64,000 nucleotides of DNA, taken from Mucilaginibacter daejeonensis (GTDB lineage Bacteria; Bacteroidota; Bacteroidia; Sphingobacteriales; Sphingobacteriaceae). Both the position numbers and the translations under genes were made by a program. The stretch lies in the NCBI RefSeq assembly GCF_020783335.1, contig NZ_CP086068.1, positions 2,542,001 to 2,606,000 of the forward strand. The letters run 5' to 3'. Position 1 is the first letter of the stretch. The number at the start of each line of letters is the position of its first letter. Of the stretch, positions 46,090-54,721 are shown piece after piece. A model generated the notes under the pieces. The model made no database searches. It saw only the letters and a list, made by a program, of their open reading frames with translations, and was not told the DNA's origin.

Positions 46090-46931
46090 GGACGAGCTAA
46101 TGACCACTGACCATTCACGGAATTGATGCTACTTAAAAGCGCCCGGTTGATCTGGTCATACAAATAGAATGACAGGTCCTCATATCGTTGTGCATCTTCT
46201 TCTTTCTCAAATCCGAGATCGTTCCAGGAACCCATTCCGCCAAACACATGGGCGGACATCGCAGCATATAATAGCTGCAAAGCCGGTCGGTCATAACCAT
46301 TTTCGTTGATCTGCTCACTGTACCAGTTGTTGGAGGGTGCAGCACCGTTCAATACGTTAAGGGCACCTTTGAAGATATCTGCCCAATTGTTGAGCTCATG
46401 TTCGCGTGCGAACGCTTCAATGTCTATCAATATGTCCTTGAAGGTCTCTCTGATCTGCATCGTATCAGGACAAAAGTCAATGGTATCGGTCTGACCGACC
46501 GTTCGGCCATAACTTACTGACCATATTTTGCGTTCAGGATCGTCCTGCCGGGCAACTACCCACCGCGGTGCCCAAAAATCGGAGTAGGACGGATATATCG
46601 CCTCCATAAGCCACGTTCCACCACCGCCCACAAAGCCGGCCATTTTATGGTCGGGGGTACGGTCAGGCCCTTCTTCCGAAGGATGGTAATAGGCTTTTAA
46701 TTGATAGCAGCCATCACCTTTAAGTACATTGAACCATGCGATAGGATCCGCAGCGATCATTTGTTCTCTGGCTGTACCATCAGGGTCAGTTGCCAGGTGG
46801 AGAAATTCTATCGTGTTGCAAAACTGGAAGGTGATATTGTTGGGATAATATCCCGGTGCTACTTCCCCCTTTGATAAAAAGTAGTTACCATGGGTGATCA
46901 GTGATAAAAGCTGGCTGGTCGTTCCGTTCAT
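46086..46931 (-). CDS. Companion protein of the 5-hmdU kinase-like gene
   Basis: 281 residues from the ATG at 46931 (MNGTTSQLLSLITHG); a TTG at 46973 would add 14 residues. No domain I can name. Notable features: GYYPNNITFQFCNTIEFLHLA, SYSDFWAPRWVVA, and WYSEQINENGYDRPALQLLYA. No signal peptide. ATGA overlap with the next gene shows they are made together, and I recall this type of partner next to the family elsewhere. It may supply the second activity, for example base or nucleotide handling. Confidence 0.7.
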   Translation of the reverse strand: MNGTTSQLLSLITHGNYFLSKGEVAPGYYPNNITFQFCNTIEFLHLATDPDGTAREQMIAADPIAWFNVLKGDGCYQLKAYYHPSEEGPDRTPDHKMAGFVGGGGTWLMEAIYPSYSDFWAPRWVVARQDDPERKIWSVSYGRTVGQTDTIDFCPDTMQIRETFKDILIDIEAFAREHELNNWADIFKGALNVLNGAAPSNNWYSEQINENGYDRPALQLLYAAMSAHVFGGMGSWNDLGFEKEEDAQRYEDLSFYLYDQINRALLSSINSVNGQWSLARP

Positions 46932-47167
46932 AAATGATCGTATGTTCTCATTGATAAGAACGTGACCTGCCAATATGTTTACGTTTTTACCCTTTATTTA
47001 CAAAAGATCGTTGATCGGCCAGCAATGGCAGAAACAAAGCAAAAGGTGTCTCGTGTATCGGCGTCTGCTCAAAAATCCAAATTGCCTTCGACATTCTCGC
47101 TCACAATTCATCGATCAGATCTTAAGATCGTATTGACCATATTACAGATATCCTTATTTTTGAAATT

Positions 47168-47740
47168 ATGGCAGAAAGGATCCCCAAAAAAGGAATATTG
47201 GAATACATTGAGGGCTTGCAATCCTATTTTGGGATCCTTTATGTAACATTCGTTGCGATAGGGATGCTTTTCGAATATCAACGTTACCAGGTTTATGGCA
47301 TCAACATTTTCCTGTTCGCTGACATTTTTGATTTTTTACTCGCCCCGTTAAGAGATATAAGCGTACTACTTTATATCCTTCTGTCTATGACCATCATTTA
47401 TATACTCTTGAAGGCTGACGAGTACTTGAGGCAACAAAGACCGGCGTGGTATCGCAAGACGACATTTGGCCTGGACGGTAAAAGCTGGTTCCCGATACTA
47501 CATCGTCTCTCATATGGCGCATTGTTCATATTTTATCTGTATATCTCGTCATTAAGCATAGCGAAGAAAAGTAAGCAGATGATGTTGACCTCAAACAATC
47601 ACTACCTTATACGAACCAATGATGATAAGCTGGTGAAAGCTTACATCTTGGGAAGAGCAAAAGACGATCTAATACTTTTTGACGTAAGCAACAAGGTAAC
47701 GATCATGCCCTTAGGCTCTATCAGATCAATGACCAAGTGA
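47168..47740 (+). CDS. Hypothetical membrane protein
   Basis: 190 residues with about three membrane helices: near 20-40 (YFGILYVTFVAIGML), 60-80 (ISVLLYILLSMTIIYILL) and 110-130 (LSYGALFIFYLYISSLSI). A soluble C-terminal domain of about 60 residues has AYILGRAKDDLILFDVSN and ends MPLGSIRSMTK, like small proteins with a C-terminal beta domain. Divergent from the companion gene at 46931. Family not recognised. Confidence 0.7.
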   Translation: MAERIPKKGILEYIEGLQSYFGILYVTFVAIGMLFEYQRYQVYGINIFLFADIFDFLLAPLRDISVLLYILLSMTIIYILLKADEYLRQQRPAWYRKTTFGLDGKSWFPILHRLSYGALFIFYLYISSLSIAKKSKQMMLTSNNHYLIRTNDDKLVKAYILGRAKDDLILFDVSNKVTIMPLGSIRSMTK

Positions 47741-47912
47741 CCGTCATTATCTTGAACCTGCTGACCAAGCGAAAGCCATGAGTTCAGCATTCCTATCTTT
47801 ATTTATGCAGTTAAAGGTCTGCGATCGATCCTAATCTCTTTATAATTTGATCATTATACCTAATAGTTTTACTTCACTAAAGGATCATATTAGAAGGGAC
47901 TATTGTGAAAAT

Positions 47913-49073
47913 CTATTTTTTAGTCTTAACTGTTTTTAGCCAACTTTGGTAGATCGGAAACCAGACCCGATCACCATTGGATCCGTTACATAGAACGATG
48001 ATGCCGCTTTTCGTTGGCAGGTCCGAAAATAGAGCGGCACTCCAGCCTACATTTTCTCCGGTGTGTCCTATGGTTCTGAAACCTTCATAATTCATAAAAC
48101 GATATCCCAGCCCGCTCTCACCTTCATTGGAACTTGGAAGAACAGGAGTTTCCATTAACTTGATGGTGCTCGGTTTCAAGACTGTATTCAATTGTTTTGG
48201 ATTACAGTTAATTGACAATTCTGCAAAATGTGCTGGATGTTTGATAGTGGTCTGAAGTCCAGCCGCTGCTTTTTCAGTGAAGATCCGGTTTTTTATAGGA
48301 TTACCATTCTCGTCATATGCCGTTGCTGAAGTAGCCATCATTTCTGCTGTCCATTCATAATTGGTATTCTTCATTCCAAGTGGCAGGAGGATATTATTTT
48401 TTAATATAGGTGGCAAAACTCTGGTTCGTTCTCTCTTCAAGGAGCAGTTGTGCAAGAGTGTAGCCTCCCCCGGAATAGTCCCATTTAGTTCCCGGCTCGC
48501 TGATAAGATGTACGGTTTCACCATTGCGTTTGGTTTTTCCGTTCAGCGATTCTTCCAGACTTAACAGTGGTAATCCTTGGTCTGATCCTCCGTAACCGTG
48601 TACTGAAAGTCCTGCAGTATGGCTCAAGATCCGTCTTAGTGTTACTCTTGATCTGTCAAATTCAGATTCCGGCAGATGCCATCGGGTTAGATACTGATCA
48701 ACGGGATCGTCCAGTTTGATAAACCCCTTTTCAGTAAGCTGCATAAAGCCCCAGGCAGATACCAGCTTGGAGATAGAACCAATATTAAAGATCGTTTCAG
48801 AAGCTACTGGTTTTTGCTTGCAAGATCCGCATAACCAATCGATTGTATCCAAGCAATCTTTCCATCCCTTATCACGGATACTGCTACTCCGGGAACATTA
48901 TTCTTCACGGTAAGTTCATTACCTACTGTTTCAATTTCTTTATACAGCGGATCTATTGTCTGAAGAATTGCATTCTGGGAATGTCTAGTTGCCGAACAAG
49001 AGAAAATCATTCCAAAATAGACGATCAATAAGGTAAATGAAAAGAAGCTTTTTAGGTGAATGTTATTTTTCAT
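47913..49073 (-). pseudogene. Class C beta-lactamase-like serine hydrolase, broken by two frameshifts
   Basis: Three frames join into one lipoprotein serine hydrolase. The N-part (48804-49073) has a signal with FSCSAT and NVPGVAVSVIRDG. The middle (48394-48815) has the SxxK motif in NIGSISKLV and the Tyr motif in WDYSGGGYTL. The C-part (47913-48393) has GYRFMNYEGFRTIGHTGENVGW. Frame is lost by one missing base in an A-run near 48813 and regained by one extra base in an A-run near 48395. Apart from these two shifts the gene is intact. It may be a recent pseudogene or homopolymer sequencing errors. A paralogue-type gene is at 54722. Confidence 0.8.
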
Positions 49074-49669
49074 AAATTTTAATGAGCCAATATTTTAATA
49101 TTCAAAATAATGATCAGATGCAATAAAATATTGATATGAAAGAACTAAGCTAATGAAATAATTAACACCTATTCTCAACAATAAGTGGTTGGGGAACTAT
49201 AGGATTTGTTTGAGACGATCACCGCTTATGGCGATACCCAAATACGCAGTATTCACTGCATCTGCTTTTTCCGATTTCTGTTGAGTTATGCATCGATTCC
49301 TTACAGTTTAGCTGAACCGATTGAGATGCCTGCCTAATAGGATTGGCCTGCGGGATGTGAGGAAAGTAAAGGTAGCCAGATCACAGCTTCAATCACTCTA
49401 GCGATTAACGTTATTATAAAGAATAACTTTCAATTCAACATTGCTCATAATTTTTTCACTGCGGCTCTCAATAGAACAAATTTAATAACGATATACTAAA
49501 GGGATAATTACAAGGCTGCGCTGATCGGTATTTTTACTGGAAGCGGTCTGCACACTGGGGAAGAGTACCAGTGTCAACCATCACAATTTTCCAGTGAGGT
49601 GTCTTTTTTTGACCTAAATCAAATAATTGTTAATTATTGGTTATTATTTTAGAGCTTGAACGAGAGCCT
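49074..49669. other. Intergenic region between divergent genes
   Basis: About 600 bases. The right part (49605-49650) is AT-rich with TTTGACC about 30 bases before a TAATTATTGG block, a loose fit to a Bacteroidota promoter for the lipoprotein gene at 49670. I see no gene or repeat in the rest. Confidence 0.4.
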
Positions 49670-51082
49670 ATGAAAAAGATATTACTTGTATCGGCCTTAG
49701 TTTACCTCTTATTATCCGCTTGTAAGAAAGATGCTTCACTCGAAGTTAAACAAGTGGAAACGACCGCCACTGAAAGAATCACCAAAGAAGAAGTTAAAGA
49801 TTGGTATGATACGGTCAAGAGCTCCAATTCATACAAAAAAGAAAGTGCCGGTAGTACCAATGAACATTTCTCCATTAGCCAATTAAAGTTTGATTTAGAC
49901 AGCTTGAGCTCCGTCAAAAGTCAGGGCGGGAATATCCTGATGACAAATACCAATGGTAGGGTCAAAAAAGAGAGCTTGAGTTACGGGTATCGAAGGATAA
50001 GCTTCTACAAGAATGAAGCTGGTGAGATCAAATTTCGGATCTATGAGATCGTCCCTGACATCAAATATTATCTTTCGAAAAGAGGTAAGATAGAAAATGA
50101 CTTCACCGGGAACATTTTGATATTTGACGAGAACTATAAACTGATCGGCGGCAACAGGCTAGTGAATAATAAAGTAGTGGCAGGGATAAGACCGATGGGC
50201 CAGCCGGAGTCAGGTGCTGCTAAAAAAGTGACCATGTCCTCCATCACCGCCTGTTCATCCGGATCAGATGTCTCGGTATCATATGGCGAGAATGGCATGT
50301 ATGAAGTTCATTATTATTACTATTCGACCTGTTCAACGGTAGCGATACAAGATGAGATGCCAAGTACCTTTCCGAGCGACATGGGCGGTGGTGGCGGTGG
50401 TGGTGCGATCGGCACCCCTCCAGCGGCTGACATTCCACCGGTGGTCATCCCGCCAACACCATCACCCAAGATCGACCCAAAAAAATTCATGGATTGCTTC
50501 GGTACCATCTCTGATGATGGTGCTAAATTTGAGGTCAAAGTGCTGGTACAGCAAGCTGAACCCGGTTCTACTTATGGCTATGGACAGAATTCTGTCGGTC
50601 ATACCGCTTTACAACTGACCAAAACGGGAGCCGATGGACAAAGTATCACGCAAGTGGTTGGGTTCTATCCTTCCGATCATAGCAGCTTCCAAAGCCCAGG
50701 GGAAGTGCACGACAATGGCGATCTAATGGACTATAATATCAGCGGCACTTATCAATTAGACGCCCAATCTTTCCGGAATGTAAAAAATTACATTTCTGAG
50801 CCGACACCGATGTACAACCTCTTTGATTTTAACTGTACTTCGTTCGCTTATAATGCGATGCTTACTGGTGGTGTTACGCTGCCAAGCGCAACAGGTTATC
50901 TAAAACTACCATTGGTCCCGAACACTGCAGGAGCATTGATGACGTATGCTTTTGACGGCCCGTCGATAATGGTACCGGCAGATATGCCGGGTGTATTAGG
51001 TGAGGGAATGCGCCAACAAAATAGTCCTAATGTAAGTACTGCCGATGGTGCCGCACCTGCGAGCCACGGCCCATGCAACTAA
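49670..51082 (+). CDS. Lipoprotein with permuted papain-like (NlpC/P60-type) C-terminal domain
   Basis: 470 residues from the ATG at 49670; lipobox LLLSACKK. About 20-225 is an unknown domain. A glycine- and proline-rich linker lies near 235-270 (GGGGGGGAIGTPP). The C-terminal domain has SVGHTALQLTK with a likely catalytic His and LFDFNCTSFAYNAM with a likely Cys, the order expected for permuted NlpC/P60 or LRAT-like amidases. Substrate may be peptidoglycan or a lipid/peptide amide. The next gene starts 3 bases after the stop, so they form a pair. Confidence 0.75.
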   Translation: MKKILLVSALVYLLLSACKKDASLEVKQVETTATERITKEEVKDWYDTVKSSNSYKKESAGSTNEHFSISQLKFDLDSLSSVKSQGGNILMTNTNGRVKKESLSYGYRRISFYKNEAGEIKFRIYEIVPDIKYYLSKRGKIENDFTGNILIFDENYKLIGGNRLVNNKVVAGIRPMGQPESGAAKKVTMSSITACSSGSDVSVSYGENGMYEVHYYYYSTCSTVAIQDEMPSTFPSDMGGGGGGGAIGTPPAADIPPVVIPPTPSPKIDPKKFMDCFGTISDDGAKFEVKVLVQQAEPGSTYGYGQNSVGHTALQLTKTGADGQSITQVVGFYPSDHSSFQSPGEVHDNGDLMDYNISGTYQLDAQSFRNVKNYISEPTPMYNLFDFNCTSFAYNAMLTGGVTLPSATGYLKLPLVPNTAGALMTYAFDGPSIMVPADMPGVLGEGMRQQNSPNVSTADGAAPASHGPCN

Positions 51083-51084
51083 CT

Positions 51085-51462
51085 ATGAAAAAAATATATT
51101 GGATACCGCTAGCTACATTGGTTGCGATCATACTAATCAATTTTTTCCCATTTCGCATGGTCACTTATCTTTTTAAAGAAGATTATACTTACGCGAACTA
51201 TAATGGTGAATATATTTGCAGCGAATATTTTGGCAAAGGAAGTTCATACGCTGGTTGCCAACGTAAATTTAAAACTTTCTCAGAACGACATCCTGATGAA
51301 AAAGACAAGACCATGTACCGAATTTTCACCATCAAACCGTGGCGATTTTGGCAGTGGTACGAATATTTTGGAAAGGATAAAAAACGTTTTTCTCTTCCCT
51401 ATCGCTCACCTGAGAAAATCAATGAGACCCGGCTAGAAGAAGGACTTCCTGCATGGAAGTGA
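51085..51462 (+). CDS. Small membrane-anchored partner of the papain-like lipoprotein
   Basis: 125 residues from the ATG at 51085 (MKKIYWIPLATLV), 3 bases after the preceding stop; an ATG at 51073 overlaps that gene. One N-terminal membrane helix or signal (WIPLATLVAIILINFFPF) precedes a soluble domain with Cys in YICSEYFG and YAGCQRKF. Function unknown. By position it could be an immunity or chaperone protein for the amidase-like partner. Confidence 0.65.
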   Translation: MKKIYWIPLATLVAIILINFFPFRMVTYLFKEDYTYANYNGEYICSEYFGKGSSYAGCQRKFKTFSERHPDEKDKTMYRIFTIKPWRFWQWYEYFGKDKKRFSLPYRSPEKINETRLEEGLPAWK

Positions 51463-51498
51463 TACATTAATCAGCCCGAATGAACGAGGCAATGAAGG

Positions 51499-51527
51499 CC
51501 CGGCACAAAGATTGTCGGGTATTTTGC
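51499..51527 (+). terminator. Weak terminator after the lipoprotein pair
   Basis: CCCGGCA (51499-51505) pairs with TGTCGGG (51513-51519, one G-U) and is followed by TATTTTG. It lies about 40 bases after the stop of the small partner gene. Confidence 0.4.
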
Positions 51528-51548
51528 GGAGCATTAACGACCGCCTGT

Positions 51549-51591
51549 GTCGGCTGAGGCAGAGTGGCGGTAGCTTCCCAGCTCAGCCGAC
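51549..51591. repeat. 10-bp perfect inverted repeat
   Basis: GTCGGCTGAG (51549-51558) is exactly complementary to CTCAGCCGAC (51582-51591), with 23 bases between. It lies in a GC-rich non-coding stretch of about 770 bases (51463-52236) for which I find no gene. It may be a folded RNA or the end of a decayed element. Confidence 0.45.
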
Positions 51592-52196
51592 TTAGGCAAC
51601 CGCTTCGGCCAAAGGATCGGCCGCGGAAACATGGAGCGACGGATCGCCAGGCCGCACGACGATACGCTTGATCGAGTTCACTAATACCTAAAGGCTCTGC
51701 CTGTAGGAACAGATCTCCTGAAGTAGCTTCGCTAAAGCTTCATGCGCTGTCTCAGATATAGGCAAATGCCATGAATGCTTTGACCATGATCTCCACTATC
51801 GTCCAATGGAACAAACACACCTCGGTATTTCTGTAGTTAGACCGTGTCGGTATGGGGCAACGAGAGCGGTGTGCTTCAGTAAGTATAACCATCTGTCGGT
51901 AAGCTCCATGATATGAATTTCATCATCGTTCAGACGGTATACCCCATTTGACTCACGCGCTAACTTCAATTTTTGAAACGACAGGTGAGGAAATTATGAC
52001 CAAAGGGTAACCTGATGTCATACACCATACCTTGTCGCCCGACAAAAGGCATGCTATAAACCCAGAGATACGACTATGCGGGATGCAATGATGTAATATG
52101 ACCGGCCATGCAAAGTGGCCGTGTGGATGCCGGGATAGGTAATGAGTTTAAAAAGAATTTCTATGCACGCTCCTTTAGCCTCGAAGGTGCAGGCAA

Positions 52197-52262
52197 CCCT
52201 GATGAAATGCATCAGGGGCCCCAGCGGCATCCTTTTCTAAGGAAAACATATGGCTGATGCCC
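52197..52262. repeat. Dispersed repeat, copy 2 end, with hairpin
   Basis: A perfect hairpin CCCTGATG-AAATG-CATCAGGG (52197-52217) is followed by cagcggcatccttt (52222-52235) and a TTTTCT-AAGGAAAA dyad. The 14-base motif and following dyad match the block at 40622 in layout. It is fused to the 3' end of the degraded ORF6N gene. Confidence 0.45.
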
Positions 52263-52488
52263 GTAAGTAAGAGATGTTCAAATCGATCAAAGGAATAGTT
52301 TTAAGCTGTGTCCCCCAAAAAATGTATTTTCTGGAAGGAGTAGCATTTTGCGACACCATGAAATAAGCTTCTTCATCTGTCAATTGGAACGTAAAGTGAG
52401 GAGAAAATCTTTCCACATTTCGCTTTACCTGTTCTCTTGATCGTTTGGGAATCGTTCGATACATTTCTTTTGGATCTATATCTAACAT
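52237..52488 (-). pseudogene. Degraded ORF6N-domain gene
   Basis: The first about 50 residues match the ORF6N DNA-binding domain: MLDIDPKEMYRTIPKRSREQ, KRNVERFSPHFTFQLTDEEA, then SQNATPS. Normal members continue with a LPYAFTEHGVAML block. Here that block survives only in another frame (NYSFDRFEHLLLTG) interrupted by a stop, and the frame then runs into the dispersed repeat. ORF6N proteins are phage- or plasmid-linked. It sits between the integrase and the repeat, so it is likely a leftover of an integrated element. Confidence 0.65.
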
Positions 52489-52685
52489 ATTTATAACGCG
52501 TCTAATAAAATCAATTTTTCAGCGATTGCTTACTTACTTTTGGTACGTTCGTTGATTTTTTCAATTTTGAAAGTGATCACATAATGAGTAGCGTTTATCT
52601 AGATAACAAACTATTTCGCAAGTTTTAAAACTTACTTGATATTCCAAATTGGAACATCAAGTAAGTTCATTTCAATCGAGCCTAG

Positions 52686-53903
52686 TCATTCTGACTGAAG
52701 TTTCTTCCTTAGCATACCCATATCTTCACCAACTTTTAGATCCAAGATTCTTGCATAGTGTTGAGTTGTTTTGATGTTCGTATGTCCAAGCATTTTCGAG
52801 ACACTTTCTATTGGCACGCCATTTAATAAGGTAACAGTGGTCGCAAACGTATGCCTGGCGATATGAAAGGTAAGATCTTTCTCTATACCGCATAGATCTG
52901 CTATTTCCTTTAAGTAAGCATTCATTTTCTGATTGCTTAGTATCGGCAAAAGCCGGTCCTCGTTTTCGCATTGAGGATGATCCCGATATTTCTCGATGAC
53001 GGATAGTGCATAGGGTAACAAAGGAATGCGCGATGGCGTGTCAGTTTTTTGACGGCTGGTGAATATCCATTGCTCGCCATCAAAACCGCGAACGATTTCC
53101 GAACGCTTCAGCTTTTGGACGTCCACATATGCCAAGCCGGTATAGCAGCTGAATAAGAAGATGTCCCTAACCTGATCCAGCCTGCTACCTAAAAGTTTTT
53201 TGGTAGCCATGATATCAAGTTCTTCTTTTGAAAGAAATGGTCTATCAACCTTTTTGATCTTTATCTTATAATTCAAAAATGGGTTGACTGTTATCCACCC
53301 ATTGGCAAGGCAGATACGCACAATCTTTCCGAAGTTCTTAATATACTTAAACGCCGAGTTGTTATTGCACTTTCTTACAGAACGGAGGTAAAACTCGAAC
53401 TCAGTAATAAATTGGTGATCTATCTGTTTAACCCGGATGTCCTTTTTATTGTATTTCCATTGCATGAAGTCAATGGTATGCTTTAAGGTGGTTTCATACC
53501 GGGTAGCAGTTGCAGGAGCGAACTCACGATTGACCAAGGCCATCACTTTTCGGTTATGTTCTTGAAAAACCTCCACTAACATCATCGGTTTTTCGACTTT
53601 ACCTAAATACCTGTTTTTTATCTTCTCAGCAGTAATTTCTTCATCGTAATCCTTGAGATATCGCGCTGTATCATTGATCTTCATCTCAAGTATGACCAGA
53701 GTCGAATTAACTTCCTCGATCTCGGGCGTCCTTCCTTTGGCTCGCCCTTCACTTGGGTCCCATAACCTGGGCTCAATTCTTTCACCGGTTGCGATCTCAA
53801 CACGTTGTCCGTCCACAGTAATTCTCATGTAAACCGGAACTTTCTGCTCTTTGGCATTTGCTCTCTTTTTTAGGTAAAAGAGAATGGCGACATTTTTAGT
53901 CAT
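52686..53903 (-). CDS. Tyrosine recombinase / integrase next to ssrA
   Basis: 405 residues from the ATG at 53903 (MTKNVAILFYLKKR). The Bacteroidota layout is visible: an Arm-type DNA-binding domain (about 1-90, KVPVYMRITVDGQR), a SAM-like core-binding domain (about 100-205), and a catalytic domain with SCYTGLAYVDV (the usual first-Arg region), HIARHTFATTV (His-x-x-Arg) and LGHTNIKTTQHYARI with the nucleophile Tyr. It points away from ssrA, whose 3' end lies 250 bases upstream, so it probably used ssrA as its attachment site. Confidence 0.92.
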   Translation of the reverse strand: MTKNVAILFYLKKRANAKEQKVPVYMRITVDGQRVEIATGERIEPRLWDPSEGRAKGRTPEIEEVNSTLVILEMKINDTARYLKDYDEEITAEKIKNRYLGKVEKPMMLVEVFQEHNRKVMALVNREFAPATATRYETTLKHTIDFMQWKYNKKDIRVKQIDHQFITEFEFYLRSVRKCNNNSAFKYIKNFGKIVRICLANGWITVNPFLNYKIKIKKVDRPFLSKEELDIMATKKLLGSRLDQVRDIFLFSCYTGLAYVDVQKLKRSEIVRGFDGEQWIFTSRQKTDTPSRIPLLPYALSVIEKYRDHPQCENEDRLLPILSNQKMNAYLKEIADLCGIEKDLTFHIARHTFATTVTLLNGVPIESVSKMLGHTNIKTTQHYARILDLKVGEDMGMLRKKLQSE

Positions 53904-54094
53904 AAAAAAGCTGTTAAAAGTTAAACAAAAATAACTTCGCAGCATAATTCAAACAAGATGTTCACTCGCTGAACATCTTGATAATCAATTAGTTTGATCC
54001 CTTCTGGTGAGCAGCTTAGTGTAAAGTGATCTGCTCACCAAAATAGTCACCAAAATGGCCGTTCAACGGTGAGCAAATCAAACCAAAATGCAAC

Positions 54095-54128
54095 AAAAAA
54101 ACCCTCAAACATAGCGTTTGAAGGGTTT
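54095..54128 (-). terminator. Terminator of ssrA
   Basis: Read on the minus strand: a stem ACCCTTCAAAC paired with GTTTGAGGGT (one bulged T), a short loop, and seven T residues (54095-54101). It lies 25 bases beyond the tmRNA 3' end. Confidence 0.7.
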
Positions 54129-54152
54129 TAGTGGTTTTTGATACCTACTTAG

Positions 54153-54190
54153 TGGAGCCGGAGGGATTCGAACCCTCGTCCAAACATGGT
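54153..54190 (-). other. Likely attachment site at the tmRNA 3' end
   Basis: The T-arm and acceptor end of ssrA (GAGGGTTCGAATCCCTC and GGCTCCA) are the usual crossover segment for tyrosine integrases of this placement. A second copy was not found by eye in this window. Confidence 0.45.
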
Positions 54191-54517
54191 ATAAGGTAAG
54201 CTTTCTACATGCTTAGTTCTGTTAAATTGTCGGGAAGGGGAAGGTCAGTAACTCACCTATACCTTCTTCCGTAGGTGCTTGTTCTCGCCTGCTTAGCGCA
54301 CCTTAAGCAAGCCAGTTCCGTCTGTCGATGCCCCGGATGCCGGCCCGATGGAACGGGAGACCGGCGGGACAAAAGCTATGCTAATTCTAAATTAGGCAGC
54401 TAAGGCGTAGTTATTTTCGCCATTTAAAAGTTTGAGCGTTCAGATTAGAGCGCTAATTCACCCAACGCGCTGCATGCTTACTTACTTATCTCCATCCTGT
54501 CAATTCCGGTCGACCCC
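54153..54517 (-). ncRNA. ssrA: Transfer-messenger RNA (tmRNA)
   Basis: The 365-base RNA begins GGGGTCGACCGGAATTGACAG (54517 downward shows the first residues) and ends with a TΨC arm (GGTTCGAATCCC) and GGCTCCA. The 5' GGGGTC pairs with the 3' GGCTCC to make the tRNA-like acceptor stem; the final CCA is not encoded. The internal frame GGC-GAA-AAT-AAC-TAC-GCC-TTA-GCT-GCC-TAA gives the tag GENNYALAA. It rescues stalled ribosomes with SmpB. It acts as integration site for the adjacent integrase. Confidence 0.96.
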
Positions 54518-54566
54518 ATTTTTATTGATGAGTACTGGCTCTGTCATAGCAACAGATAAGTATTGG

Positions 54567-54574
54567 CAAATGTA
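54567..54574 (-). promoter_or_regulatory. Candidate -7 box of ssrA
   Basis: On the minus strand TACATTTG fits TAnnTTTG and lies about 50 bases upstream of the mature tmRNA 5' end. No clear -33 box is seen. Confidence 0.35.
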
Positions 54575-54721
54575 CAAATTTTGAGCCAGATCGTTACTTC
54601 TGCCACGTATTCTTATTCTACACTTTCTGCTGACCCATCATTGTTCCCCCTGTCACAAAGTATTTTCGCCTGATCGTAACTAATTAATTAACTGGTGGTC
54701 AAACACTAAACCTGCCGAACA

